A DNA stretch of 64,000 bases from Ailanthus altissimus. Taxonomy: Eukaryota > Streptophyta > Magnoliopsida > Sapindales > Simaroubaceae. Positions 39,561-49,300 of this stretch are shown piece by piece (the first letter of the stretch is position 1; each line of letters starts with the position of its first letter). A program made the translations under genes and the position numbers. The DNA is taken from assembly GCA_946807835.1 (NCBI GenBank), contig OX327704.1:5704001-5768000 (forward strand). The letters are read 5' to 3'. The notes under the pieces were generated by a model. The model worked only from the letters and a program-made list of their open reading frames with translations. It searched no databases and was not told where the DNA came from.

Positions 39561-40085
39561 CCTACATTGTTGTTTCTGCATTTCACAGAAACTAGATCCG
39601 TGTTGTTCTATCACATCAAAGAGAGACTGACTACTGCTTTATCTTTATGTCAAGTGTGCTTTATTTTTCTTTATGTCTGCTTTTAATCTATCGGCCAAAA
39701 ATCAATGTTAAGACCACAAAAATTCTTATAATTAATAAAGTTAATTTGGCCTCTTGTCCAAAGTCTAGTTGGTAGCTTTTAAAAGTCTTCAAGTCATATA
39801 TGCATTGTCGGCCATTAGTGCCAAAACGGCAAAGTCCCTAAATCCATAAAATAGGCATTTATTGACTTTTCTTAATCATCTTACCTAACTCATCACGCTT
39901 CCGACACAATTTTATTACACTTACATATCAACAAATATTTATTCAAAATTTTGCGGCCTATTGTCCCTTATAGAATAATAAAGTAAAACTCATTCTTTTC
40001 TTTTTACCTCACAAGAATTGAGAAAAACGTATATACTTGAACATACTTACACATATGCTCCACAGCTATTATCAATTTGTTTCTC
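39561..40085. other. Intergenic region between the two cargo genes
   Basis: About 525 bp: the trailer of the first gene (an 'aataaag' near 39736 could be a poly(A) signal) and the upstream region of the LOG gene. No open frame or retrotransposon coding text. Confidence 0.45.
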
Positions 40086-40093
40086 TATAAATA
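40086..40093 (+). promoter_or_regulatory. TATA box of the LOG cargo gene
   Basis: TATAAATA in 'ctctataaatacattg', 60 bp before the ATG at 40154, implying a leader of roughly 35 nt. A TATA box at normal distance suggests the gene was captured with, or has gained, its own promoter, on the strand opposite to the LTR promoter. Confidence 0.6.
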
Positions 40094-40153
40094 CATTGTT
40101 TTTGCATCCTTATACAAACTCAAAAATATTCAAAGATTAGGGTGAGTGTAACA

Positions 40154-40807
40154 ATGGAGGAAACCTCAGCTCGTCGATTTACAAAAATTTGTGTCTTTTA
40201 TGGATCCAACCCTGGAAATACTGAAGAGTTTACAAAAGTTGCAGAAAATCTTGGTAAGGTATTAGCTGAGCGAAATATACATTTAGTATATGGAGGAGGT
40301 AACCGAGGGTTAATGGAGTCTGTGGCAAAAGCTGCACATAATAAAGGTAGTCGAGTTTTGGGTATCATTCCAAAACCTCTAGCTATTGAAAATATTGTAG
40401 GAAAAACAGTTGGGGATGAGTTACAAGTCTCATCTATGCACGAGCGAATGGCTCAAATGCTTAGGCATGCAGATGCTTTCATAGCTCTACCAGGAGGTTT
40501 CGGGACCTTGGAGGAAATTTTTTAAATTATCTCATGGGCACAATTACAAATCCACCAAAAACCCATTGGTTTGTTAAATGTTAATGGCTTTTACGACGGG
40601 TTGATATCTTTTCTTGACTATGCAGCGGGAACACAATTCATCCCACTTCTAGCACGACGGATTCTTATTTCAGATCCAACTGTTGATCAACTAATTGATC
40701 AATTACAGTCTTTTATTCCTCTGTCTAATCCAACATTGCATCAGTTAGATTGGTCTACTCATGACAGTCAGAAGAAGCGCAAAATAGACTTAAATCTCAC
40801 TCCGTAG
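40154..40807 (+). pseudogene. LOG-like: LOG-family cytokinin riboside 5'-monophosphate phosphoribohydrolase, intronless, one nonsense codon
   Basis: LOG enzymes release active cytokinin bases from their riboside monophosphates in the cytosol and nucleus. The start is the ATG at 40154 in 'acaATGG'; a GTG four codons upstream is in frame but not a likely start. Readable blocks are 'ICVFYGSN' (N-terminal strand), 'LVYGGGNRGLM' (nucleotide-binding loop), 'MHERM' (95-99), the family signature PGGFGTLEE (113-121), then 'SWAQLQIHQKPIGLLNVNGFYD'. Codon 124 is TAA (40523-40525); a C-to-T change from CAA is the simplest cause. The length without it, 217 residues, is normal for LOG. Arg98 is kept, but the Lys usually next to it in the canonical LOG motif is Met. 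The tail is KKRK (207-210) followed by DLNLTP (212-217), which fits a nuclear-localisation-like basic patch plus an EAR-type DLNxxP motif. Plant LOG genes normally have several introns, so this looks like a processed copy. A poly(A) signal follows at 40854. Confidence 0.9.
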
Positions 40808-40853
40808 CCTCTACTGTATTTTTGTTGTTGCTATTGTTGTTGTTTTCCTTTTC

Positions 40854-40859
40854 AATAAA
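40854..40859 (+). terminator. Poly(A) signal of the LOG cargo gene
   Basis: AATAAA in 'tttcaataaaagttg', 47 bp after the stop codon, following a TTGTTG-rich trailer. No genomic A-tail follows it. Confidence 0.55.
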
Positions 40860-40907
40860 AGTTGTTTCAATTGATGTCTTCAATACTCAACTTCTCTATA
40901 TTTTGTC

Positions 40908-40927
40908 ATTGAGAAAATTTTCTCAAT
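40908..40927. repeat. Perfect 20-bp palindrome
   Basis: attgagaaaattttctcaat reads the same on both strands and lies about 50 bp after the LOG poly(A) signal, close to the edge of the captured segment. It may be chance in AT-rich DNA or a scar of the capture event. Confidence 0.6.
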
Positions 40928-40929
40928 TT

Positions 40930-41226
40930 GCTCTATGACATGCAAATTATCATTATAAGATATTCGACATCATTCTTGCTAAGCATATTAGTCACAACTT
41001 AAAAAAAATTCTAAATGGTAACATAAGATCCACAAGGTACCATTATCCACAACAACAACAATCTTAGCAGCTCTTGGATAATGTGTCAACTTCACAAAAT
41101 CATACAAAATTTAAGGAATATGTCAAACTTTTACACAACAAAGCTACAAATACAATCCTAAGGATTTGGCATCTGCTCGGTTCCCTTGACTCGACACTTA
41201 AAAGTCTATAGAATCATATCTTAGCT
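40930..41226 (-). mobile_element. Retained 5' leader of the LOG-carrying element
   Basis: Sequence between the PBS and the LOG transcription unit. Its start (minus: 'CTAAGATATGATTCTATAGAC') looks like the leader that follows the PBS in chromoviruses. Gag would be expected after it but is not found. No open frame of note. Confidence 0.5.
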
Positions 41227-41238
41227 CTGATACCAATA
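41227..41238 (-). other. Primer-binding site (tRNA-Met type)
   Basis: The plus strand shows ctctgatacca next to the LTR; the minus strand reads TTGGTATCAGAGC, complementary to the 3' end of plant initiator tRNA-Met. A few bases (ttttat) separate it from the LTR end. It fixes the element's orientation. Confidence 0.85.
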
Positions 41239-41243
41239 AAAGC

Positions 41244-43961
41244 TGTCACGCCCCAGACCCAAAAGATCTGACACACGACATCACTTACATTCATTCAATA
41301 ATACTTAAACATTCATTTTAATTTCTTTCAGAATTATAGTAATTGAATTATGACTGGGACAATTAGTAAACCGGAGATACGCAGAGTTTTCTCAGAGATT
41401 AACACTCTACTACGTCACCAGTAACAACTTTATTACCGGAAGCCCAGAATATATTCATTGTAAATTCTTACTTAAAATCAATCTATTACTACACTTGGTG
41501 AAACTTAAACTAAATCCAACCACACATAATAAAATAATACATAAGTATTTATTCACTAGGGACAAATCAAATATCTTATCCCACGTGTCCCCAAATGAAA
41601 CACTTAGCAACCTAACAACTTAGGGAACCCAAGGAACAGCAGAAGCCTTGCCAAATCCGCTAAGCACACATGTACCTTATTTACCTGAAATCACCATAAA
41701 CTATAATGAGTATAAAACTCAGTAAGCATACTAGTTTTTCATATATCAAATACAAATACATATATGTACACAATGCATATGTATGATATGTTGTGATCAA
41801 TCAAAATCATAATCTTATCAAATCACATATCATGTAAGCGCTTACATATTCTTTCAAAACACATAATAGGAATACCATCACTCAACTACTACTTAGTAGG
41901 ACTTACATATCACATATCACATAATGAGCCAAATGTCACTCGTAGGTGACATACCGTATGAGAGGAATAGTACAAGTGAGGTCTTTAAATCACACATATA
42001 TAACGCTTATGCCCGAAGCTAAAAGCCAAACCCTCACCCTGATCATCGGTGAGTCCTCTCACGTGTACCAATACGCCACCACATGAATGTGATGACTCAC
42101 ACTTCCTTTAGGTACCAATAGGATCCTCCCTACATACGGAACACATAACATATACCAATCCCGAAGGAAAGGCCACACATAAAGGCTCCACAAATCACAT
42201 AAAATGCCTACTAAGTTAACAGTGAGTTCAAGTACCCTCAAATCACAAAATATTTCTCATGGACATATTACACTTCAAAAGCTTTCTTTGTTAAACGCAT
42301 CTTATTTTGGAAAGCTCACTTTCAAAAACACATGTATGTCCATGCTCAATGTCAATGCTCACATTCATAAACATATATTCACATTTCATATCAAAATATA
42401 CTTTGACATATCATAAACATATTCTTAACCCCATTTACAAAATCATACAAAACAATTATTATGTTTATTGTGATTCCAGTAGTAAGTCTAGTATACTTAC
42501 CTCTTAACACTTTCAGCTACAAGGCTTAAATCTCCTTAACCTATCAATGGAGATTAATCCTTTCATAAGCCTCACAATTCACACAAAATACTTTAAATAG
42601 CTTACAAAATTATACACAATGCATTTATCACATCAAATTAGTCTAAATATTTGGTTTATCAAAACCTGTCATTCTGACCACTTACACTTAACAAAAATTT
42701 CTAATACATCAAATGATATCCAATTACTCCAAAATCAGAATATACCATTCTTGACTCATATATCCTTCTTATATATGAATATTATATCAAATTTCCTACA
42801 CAATCCATTCCATACACACCATCGAATCCAAACTACAAACCTGACAGGATCAAGATACTTACTGAACAGTATTCAATCTCCCAATTTTATAAAATCATAT
42901 ACTAACTCAAAAATTATAAAACTACCACATAATTACTCTTAACACATATATCAGTTCATGATAAATATTTCACTTCCAAATCACTGCCAAAAGTATTTTA
43001 AAACTATTTTATTCTATAACTTTAAAAATCTGTTAATCAAATATTGCAATGAGCTGATACACTTTAGAAATTCATAACACTTCAACCACATTGATCTAAA
43101 TTCTCAATTCCGAGTATATCATATTAGACATATAAACTTATCATATTCCACAAATTCATAATTTTTTAAGATCATTCAGTAGGACAAAAATTATTTTTCA
43201 CTGTACTATACTGTTTACACAGGAAATTTCCAGAATTTCAGGGTCATTTTGGTAAATTCACTATAAATTCAATTTCCAGAATTTTCAATCGATTCAAAGT
43301 CTCAGATGATCCTTAACATGTCTAATTTCATATACTCAAAATTCAAAACCAGAATCGAATCACAAAAATTTATAAAATTCCTAGATCAAGAGGTTATCCA
43401 GCAGAAATTCCACAATTCATCATGATTTATCAAACTATCTTATAGATCATCATCAATTCTCATATGATCTTACGAAATACACAACAAATTCTCAATTATA
43501 CATATTTTCAGAAATCAAAACTTAAAGGAATTAACTTAATTAATACCAATAAATTGAAAAATACGTATGATATACCTCTTGAAATTCAAAATTCCAATTT
43601 CTTCTTCTTTTTCTTCTTCTTCTCCTCTTTCTCTCTCCTCTATTTCTCTCTTCTCTCTCTTAAAATGGGTAGCTCGACCTAAAAATGGTAAATTAGGGTT
43701 CAAAAGTGTATTTTTATACTAAGAGGCTAATTTTTAGTATTTATGAATTTGCCCCCAAAACTTTCAAAGTATAACAATTTGGTCCCTAAAATAAATCTAA
43801 AGTCTTGCAATTAAACCCAATGTTAATAGTATGACCTTAACCTATACAAACACTACTAATAATAATATATAAATCAAATATCCCCCACATACAAATAAAA
43901 TACGTATATTTATACATATATAAATATTTATTATTACCGGTTGTAGATACTGGTTACTACA
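41244..43961 (-). repeat. 5' LTR of the LOG-carrying element
   Basis: Second copy of the 2,718-bp LTR. On the minus strand it runs from TGTAGTAACC (43961) to GGGGCGTGACA (41244) and is followed by the primer-binding site. Transcription from this copy would read leftward through the internal region. Confidence 0.95.
43709..43718 (-). promoter_or_regulatory. TATA box of the 5' LTR promoter
   Basis: Minus strand TATAAAAATA, followed about 35-110 bp downstream by a long GA-rich tract, as in transcribed leaders of plant LTRs. The same box is in the other LTR at 37251-37260. It would drive the genomic RNA leftward, antisense to both internal genes. Start site inferred. Confidence 0.55.
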
Positions 43962-43966
43962 GAAGC

Positions 43967-44637
43967 AATCTTTCTTAGTGTAGTTTGAAAGATTCACAAA
44001 GTTTATGCTAAACTTTGGTTACCATCAAAGCAATTCAGACCACACTTTATTCTTAAAGAAATAGTAAGGTAAGATTACTGCACTCAGTATGAAAGGGTTC
44101 AACATGGTGGTTATTGAAAATGATTTTAAAGAAAGGGAAGCTTTGCAGAAGTACTTGTTTAAAGAGTTTAAATTGAAAGACCTTGGTCATTTGAAATACT
44201 TTCTTAGGATTGAAATATCTTAATTTGATAGAGGAATCTCTTTATCTCAAAGAAAGTATACCTTAGATTTATTGCATGAGACTTGTATCACTACAAGTCA
44301 ACTAGTTGATACACTAGTGGAAGAATGATTAAAGTTATATGTTGAGTTTGATAAAGTACTTGTTGACAAAGGAAGATACAAAAGACTTGTGGGGAGACTA
44401 ATATACTTAGCTCACACAAGATTGGATCTTGCTTATGCATTGAGTATTGTCAGCCAGTTATACATAATCCTAGATAGCAACGTATGAATGCAATCATGTA
44501 TATTTTGAAGCATTTGAAATCTTCTCGGGAATTTATTCAATAAGAATATAGATTACTAAAGATTATATGTATACACTGATGCAATAGGGTTGAAACAGTA
44601 GATGATAGAAAATCTTGTTACATGAAGAAGCAAAAAG

Positions 44638-44668
<31 letters not shown>

Positions 44669-45038
44669 CGTTGTTGCGTGCTCAATTGTTGAAAGTAAAT
44701 TTAGAGGTATAGCTCTTAGAATTTATGAAGTATAACATCTAAGACTTTTATTATAAGATTTGGGGCATCCACCAAAGCAACTAATTCAACTATACTGCGA
44801 CATTAAAGCAACATGTGATATTTCTTATAATTTGATTCAACATGATTGTATAAATGTGTAAAAGTAGATAAATTCTTCATTAAGGAAAAACTAGATGAGA
44901 AAATTATAGAGTTACCTCAAATACATTCAAAGAATCAGTTGGTTGAAATCCTTACTAAAATAGTCTCAAATCAAGTATTCTCAAAGGTTTTAAACAAATT
45001 GGGCATATGTGATATTTATGTACTCACTTGAGGGAGAA
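43967..45038 (+). pseudogene. Copia E reverse transcriptase and RNase H, broken
   Basis: Picks up copia E exactly where 34785 left it. RT text follows: 'EALQKYLFKEFKLKDLGHLKYFLRIEI', 'SLSQRKYTLDLL', 'GRLIYLAHTRLDLAYALSIVSQL'. RNase H text is 'VESKFRGIAL' and the open tail 44846-45031 with 'DKFFIKEKLDEKIIELPQI', 'LVEILTKIVSNQVFSKVLNKLGICDIY'. Several stops and shifts. An A/G-rich simple repeat (gaaaa)n is inserted at about 44628-44668. A purine tract (gagggagaa) precedes the 3' LTR. Confidence 0.82.
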
Positions 45039-46398
45039 TGTTAAGATATTGACTTGATTGTAAATGATTCTTATAATTACTGCTTATGATTCTTTCTTTT
45101 AAGTAGTGGTATAGGAATGAAGGCATAAGCCTATTCTTTGGTAACTTTTTCTCTCAATGAAAACCCTAACTGCCTAAGTTATTATCTTACCGAAATAAGG
45201 GCTTAGGGCCTCCTCTCTGGTGGACTTAAGCCATTGATGAACCTATGCTGCTTTTTGCCTTTTTTTTCTTTTAGATTTATTTATTTTCTTCTATTTTTAT
45301 ATTTTTTTCCCCCATTTTTTCTATTCTAGTGTTTTCCTTTTTCTTTTCTCATACTGAGCAAATGATGTAAAGCCACCACCCCTTTAGACTTGGGTCACTG
45401 ACAAGCAACAACTTGGGTTTTGTCCTCTACTGAGATTCCCAATCTCAGCCAAGTGTAACCACTATATTGAGCATGTAGAGGCCATTGGTTGCTACCACAG
45501 TCTTAATCTCCGTCTCCGACCCTTTTTTCGTCAGCTACCAGCACATTTGGTCATCTATTCAAATAAAACTCTAATACTCATCGCTAGCCACTGTTATTTA
45601 CCACTACTGACTAGTAGCCACTGGCAACTGAGCAAACACCACTCACCGACAGTCACTCAACCCCTTGTTCAGCAGGACATTTTTTATAGTGGTTTCCTTA
45701 CCTTATATAGCCATTTGTTATTGATTGAATTTAACTTATTGTTGGCTTAGTTTAGGGTTGAAATGGTTGTGCTAGATCTATATTAGATATTTGGAATAGT
45801 GTGGTGTGTTGTATTTCCCTCCTATATAGGGTTATTTTTTTATACCTCTTACGTGAGGTTTGTTTTGTACCTCCTACGTGCAGTTTATTTTTGTACCTTT
45901 TATATAGGGTTGTTTTATCCCTCTTGTGTGAGGGTAGAACTCCTCGTCTTCAAAAGGCATAGAGATAGATCCCGATGTAGGGATGAACCTCGATAATGAG
46001 GTTACTTGTATTGTCTTTTAAGAAGAGATTTAGGTTCGGGCGTATCTAAGTGGACTTATCTTGTATAGCATCCTGGTAATATGTTTAATTTTATATCAGC
46101 AGTTCTAAGATGTAATAGGTATGATTTAATCAATGATATTACATTTATTTGATGATTAAAAAAATTAGTGGTATAGATGTAAATTAATCCTTGATGGGAG
46201 ATTGATAGCTTAATTATAAGAAATTAATTGTAGAAGTCAAACTCATAATCGATGGAGATTCTCTTATATATAAATGTACAAATACTTTGAAAATAATAAA
46301 AACATAAAAAATATTCTTCTCTTATTTTCTAGACTTTTCCTATTTTTGTACCTTAGTAAAAACTTACTAGTTGGAGTCAGAAACAAAAAGTGAGATAC
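45039..46398 (+). mobile_element. 3' LTR of copia E, split by a retroposon
   Basis: Begins TGTTAAGATATT right after the PPT. The LTR is read from 45039 to 45114 and resumes at 46166 after the inserted retroposon. Its end is not clear, because copia F is inserted at 46399 (possible TSD gatac). Confidence 0.6.
45115..46165 (+). mobile_element. A-tailed retroposon with 11-bp TSD (LINE- or SINE-like)
   Basis: 1,051 bp flanked by tagtggtatag (45104-45114 and 46166-46176) and ending in a short A tail (about 46158-46164). That is the signature of target-primed reverse transcription. The internal sequence has no RT or endonuclease coding text. It contains a repeated 'cctcttacgtgagg/cctcctacgtgcag/cctcttgtgtgagg' motif near 45846-45932 at ~35-bp steps. 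It may be a 5'-truncated or internally deleted LINE. Open frames of about 65 codons here do not look like genes. Confidence 0.7.
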
Positions 46399-49300
46399 TG
46401 TTATAAAATGAATAATAAAGGCAAGAGCTAAAGATAATTTAGATCAAAATCTCTAGAAAGTATTATAGAAATTTGGAAAGTATTGAAAGTGGATGAATTA
46501 TAAAAAGGATTGGATACATATTTATAGGTGAATGAGAAGGGTAGAATTCAGCAAAATAACCCTCCCCCACTGCCTCACAATACTCCCTATTGAATTCCAC
46601 CACTTAGCTTGTATTTTACATTTATTAAGAAAAAACCTGGTGGGACAAAAAAAAACTAAGTAAAATTAAATACAACTACATAATGTATAGTGGCATGAAT
46701 GTGCTTCAAGACTACTTTATTAAAAACCTTACTAGTAAATTCAATGGGATAAAACCTGGTCGAAGAGAAAAAGAGTATAGTGCATGTTTGTAACTGATGT
46801 GATTCTTCTTCTGGAAGAATGTGCTCCCCCTGATTAAATGCTCCCTCTCAGAGTAACATCTATTAATTCGACAACTTGTTGAGCCGGCACATACCAACTT
46901 TGTGAACTAATTTCTCAAAAGTTGATATAGGTAGAGATTTGGTGAACAGACCTGCAAAATTTTTGGTAGAGTATATTTGTATAACATCAATCATCTTTCT
47001 TTGCTGTAACTCATGAGTGTAAAAGAATTTTGGAGAAATATGTTCAGTTATATCTCATTTGATGTGTCCGCCTCTAACTTGAGCAATACATGTGGCATTG
47101 TCTTCATATATTATATTTGGAATATTTGTTGTAAAAGGTAGGTTGCATATACTCTGGATGTGGTGAATGATAAATTGCAGCCATATGCATTCTCTGCTTG
47201 CTTCATGTGGTGCTAAAATCTCAGAGTGATTTGATGAGGTGGCAACAAAAGTTTGCTTTGTAGATCACCATGAAATTGTTGTATTATTGTAAGTAAAAAT
47301 ATATTCTATTTGTGAGCAGGCTTTAAGGTGATCAGATAAGTAGTCAACATCTACATAATTAGACCTGAATTTTTTTATAGGTTCATCAGAATAAAATAGT
47401 CCCAAATCTTTTGTTCCACAAAGTTAACGAAATATATGTTTGACCCCATTCCAATGACGTTGAGTTGGTATAGAACTAAATCTTGTCAATAAGTTTACTA
47501 CAAAAGCTATGTTCAGTCTGGTATATTGGGTTAGATATAATAATGTATTAATTGCATTAAGGTATGGTACTTTTGGACCAAGTATTGTCTCATCATCTTC
47601 TTTGTGATGAAATAAATCTTTATTGGGATTAAGAGACCAAACAACTATAAGGGTATTTAAAGGATGAGCTTTATCCATATTGAATCTTCTTATAATCTTT
47701 TAAGTATAGGTAGATTGATGAATAAAGATTTTATTTGATTTATGCTCAATCTACAGGCCGAGACAATATTTAGTTTTCTTTAAGTCTTTCATTTCAAACT
47801 TTCTTTTTAAGTATTCTACAGTCTTCGTGAGCTTTTTAGGAGACTCAATCAAATTCATATCATCCACATATATAGCTACAATGGCAAATCCAGATTCTGT
47901 CCTTTTTATAAATACACATGGACATATTGGATTATTAATATATCCTTCTTTTATCAAGTACTCACTTAGGCGGTTGTATCATATACACCTAAATTGTTTC
48001 AATCCATATAAAGATCTTTATAACTTGATTGAATACAAATTGCGATTACATGCTTCAGGCATGTTAAATCCTTCAAGAATTTTTGTATAAATATCTGTTT
48101 CAGGTGACCCATATAGGTAAATGGTCACTACATCCATAAGATATATATCAATATTTTTTTAGACTGCCAAACTTATAAAAAATTAAAATGTAATTATGTC
48201 TATCACGGGATAAATAAGTTTTATCAAAATCAATACCAGGTCTTTGCAAGAAATCTTGAGCAACGAGTCTTACTTTATATTTGATAATCTTGTTATTTTC
48301 ATTATGTTTTTGTACAAAAAATTATTTATAAACAATAGGCTTGACATCTTTAGGTATCCGGACTACAGGTCCAAATACTTTACGTTTGATTAAAGAAGTC
48401 AATTCTGCTTGAATTGCTTCTTTCTATTGGAACCAGTCATGTCTTTTTTTGTATTCATCAACAGTTGATGGCTCAAAATCATCATTCATAATTTCAGTAG
48501 CTACTGCAAATGAAAATACATCATTGACAATTATTTCATCACATTTTCACATTTCTCTTGTATAAGCATAATTTATACTTTTTATTTTTATTTTTCACTT
48601 CTTGTACCTCTTCTGGGACTAATGTTTCTTCTGAGACTATTGTCTCTTTAAGGTATGTCACTTCAAGGACTATTAAATCATTTAATATTAGTGATTTAGA
48701 GAATGTGTGTTTATTAGCTCGAGCATTATTTTCAATAGGATCTGAATTTTTCACTTTCTTCTTCTATGGAACAATATCTTTTAAACCTAGTAGTCTGTCA
48801 CACTTTTAGCGTGTAATAGAAGATTTATTTGCTACTCTTCTGATTAGATTGTTCTACAAGAACAATCACCCAGATTGGTGTATTGGCAGTTGGTATATAT
48901 AACTTGGTTACTTTTAATGCATCTGTAAATACTTCAGGTAATTCATTTGTAATTTTTTGAAGATGAACAATCCTTTGTACCTATTTTTCATGTTGATTTG
49001 TGAGAGAATCCAAATGAGACATGGTGGTCATTTTCACAGAAAGTTCATGCCTGACTTTAGGAGGCAATTTTCTTTCCTGTAATGATTGGAATATTGTCTC
49101 ATCAAAATGGTAATCCATAAATTGTGCGATAAACAAATCACTTATTAGGGATTCAAGATACCTTATAATTGATGGTGAGTTAAAACCAACATAAATTAAC
49201 AAACGATGTTGAGGTCCCATCTTAGTGCATTGTAGGGGTGCTATAGGTACATACATAGCATAACTAAAGATATGCAAATATAATACATCAAGTTGATAAC

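Larger units (their letters stand above)
34786..43961 (-). mobile_element. Non-autonomous Ty3/gypsy retrotransposon carrying a LOG gene and a second ORF
   Basis: A 9,176-bp element: two 2,718-bp direct LTRs (34786-37503, 41244-43961) around a 3,740-bp internal region, with TSD gaagc (34781-34785, 43962-43966). Orientation is minus. The tRNA-Met PBS (TGGTATCAGAGC on minus) lies beside the right LTR, a purine tract (AAGGAGGGGAGAA) abuts the left LTR, and the LTR reads TGTAGTAACC...GGCGTGACA on minus. A relic of a chromovirus integrase C-terminus sits just before the 3' LTR. The rest of gag-pol is absent. In its place are two plus-strand genes (38400-39560 and 40154-40807), antisense to the element. 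Lack of visible LTR differences implies very recent insertion. It lies inside the RT of copia E. Confidence 0.92.

Noticed and set aside
40142..40153. Upstream GTG start of the LOG frame
   Set aside because: GTG is not a normal plant start; the ATG at 40154 has a good context and gives the normal LOG N-terminus.
38400..40807. Origin of the two cargo genes from an integrated bacterial T-DNA or an endogenous plant virus
   Set aside because: Considered because LOG-type genes occur in plant-associated bacteria, but the LOG copy reads like plant LOG proteins and I see no border repeats or viral replication or capsid text. Not supported.
38400..40807. Both cargo genes are stopped at codon 124
   Set aside because: The stop types and contexts differ (TGA, TAA), so the equal codon number is most likely coincidence.
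41227..41238. tRNA-like sequence beside the LTR
   Set aside because: Only the tRNA-complementary primer site is present, with no cloverleaf.
47827..48090. 87-codon plus-strand frame
   Set aside because: Shadow of the minus-strand copia F reverse transcriptase.
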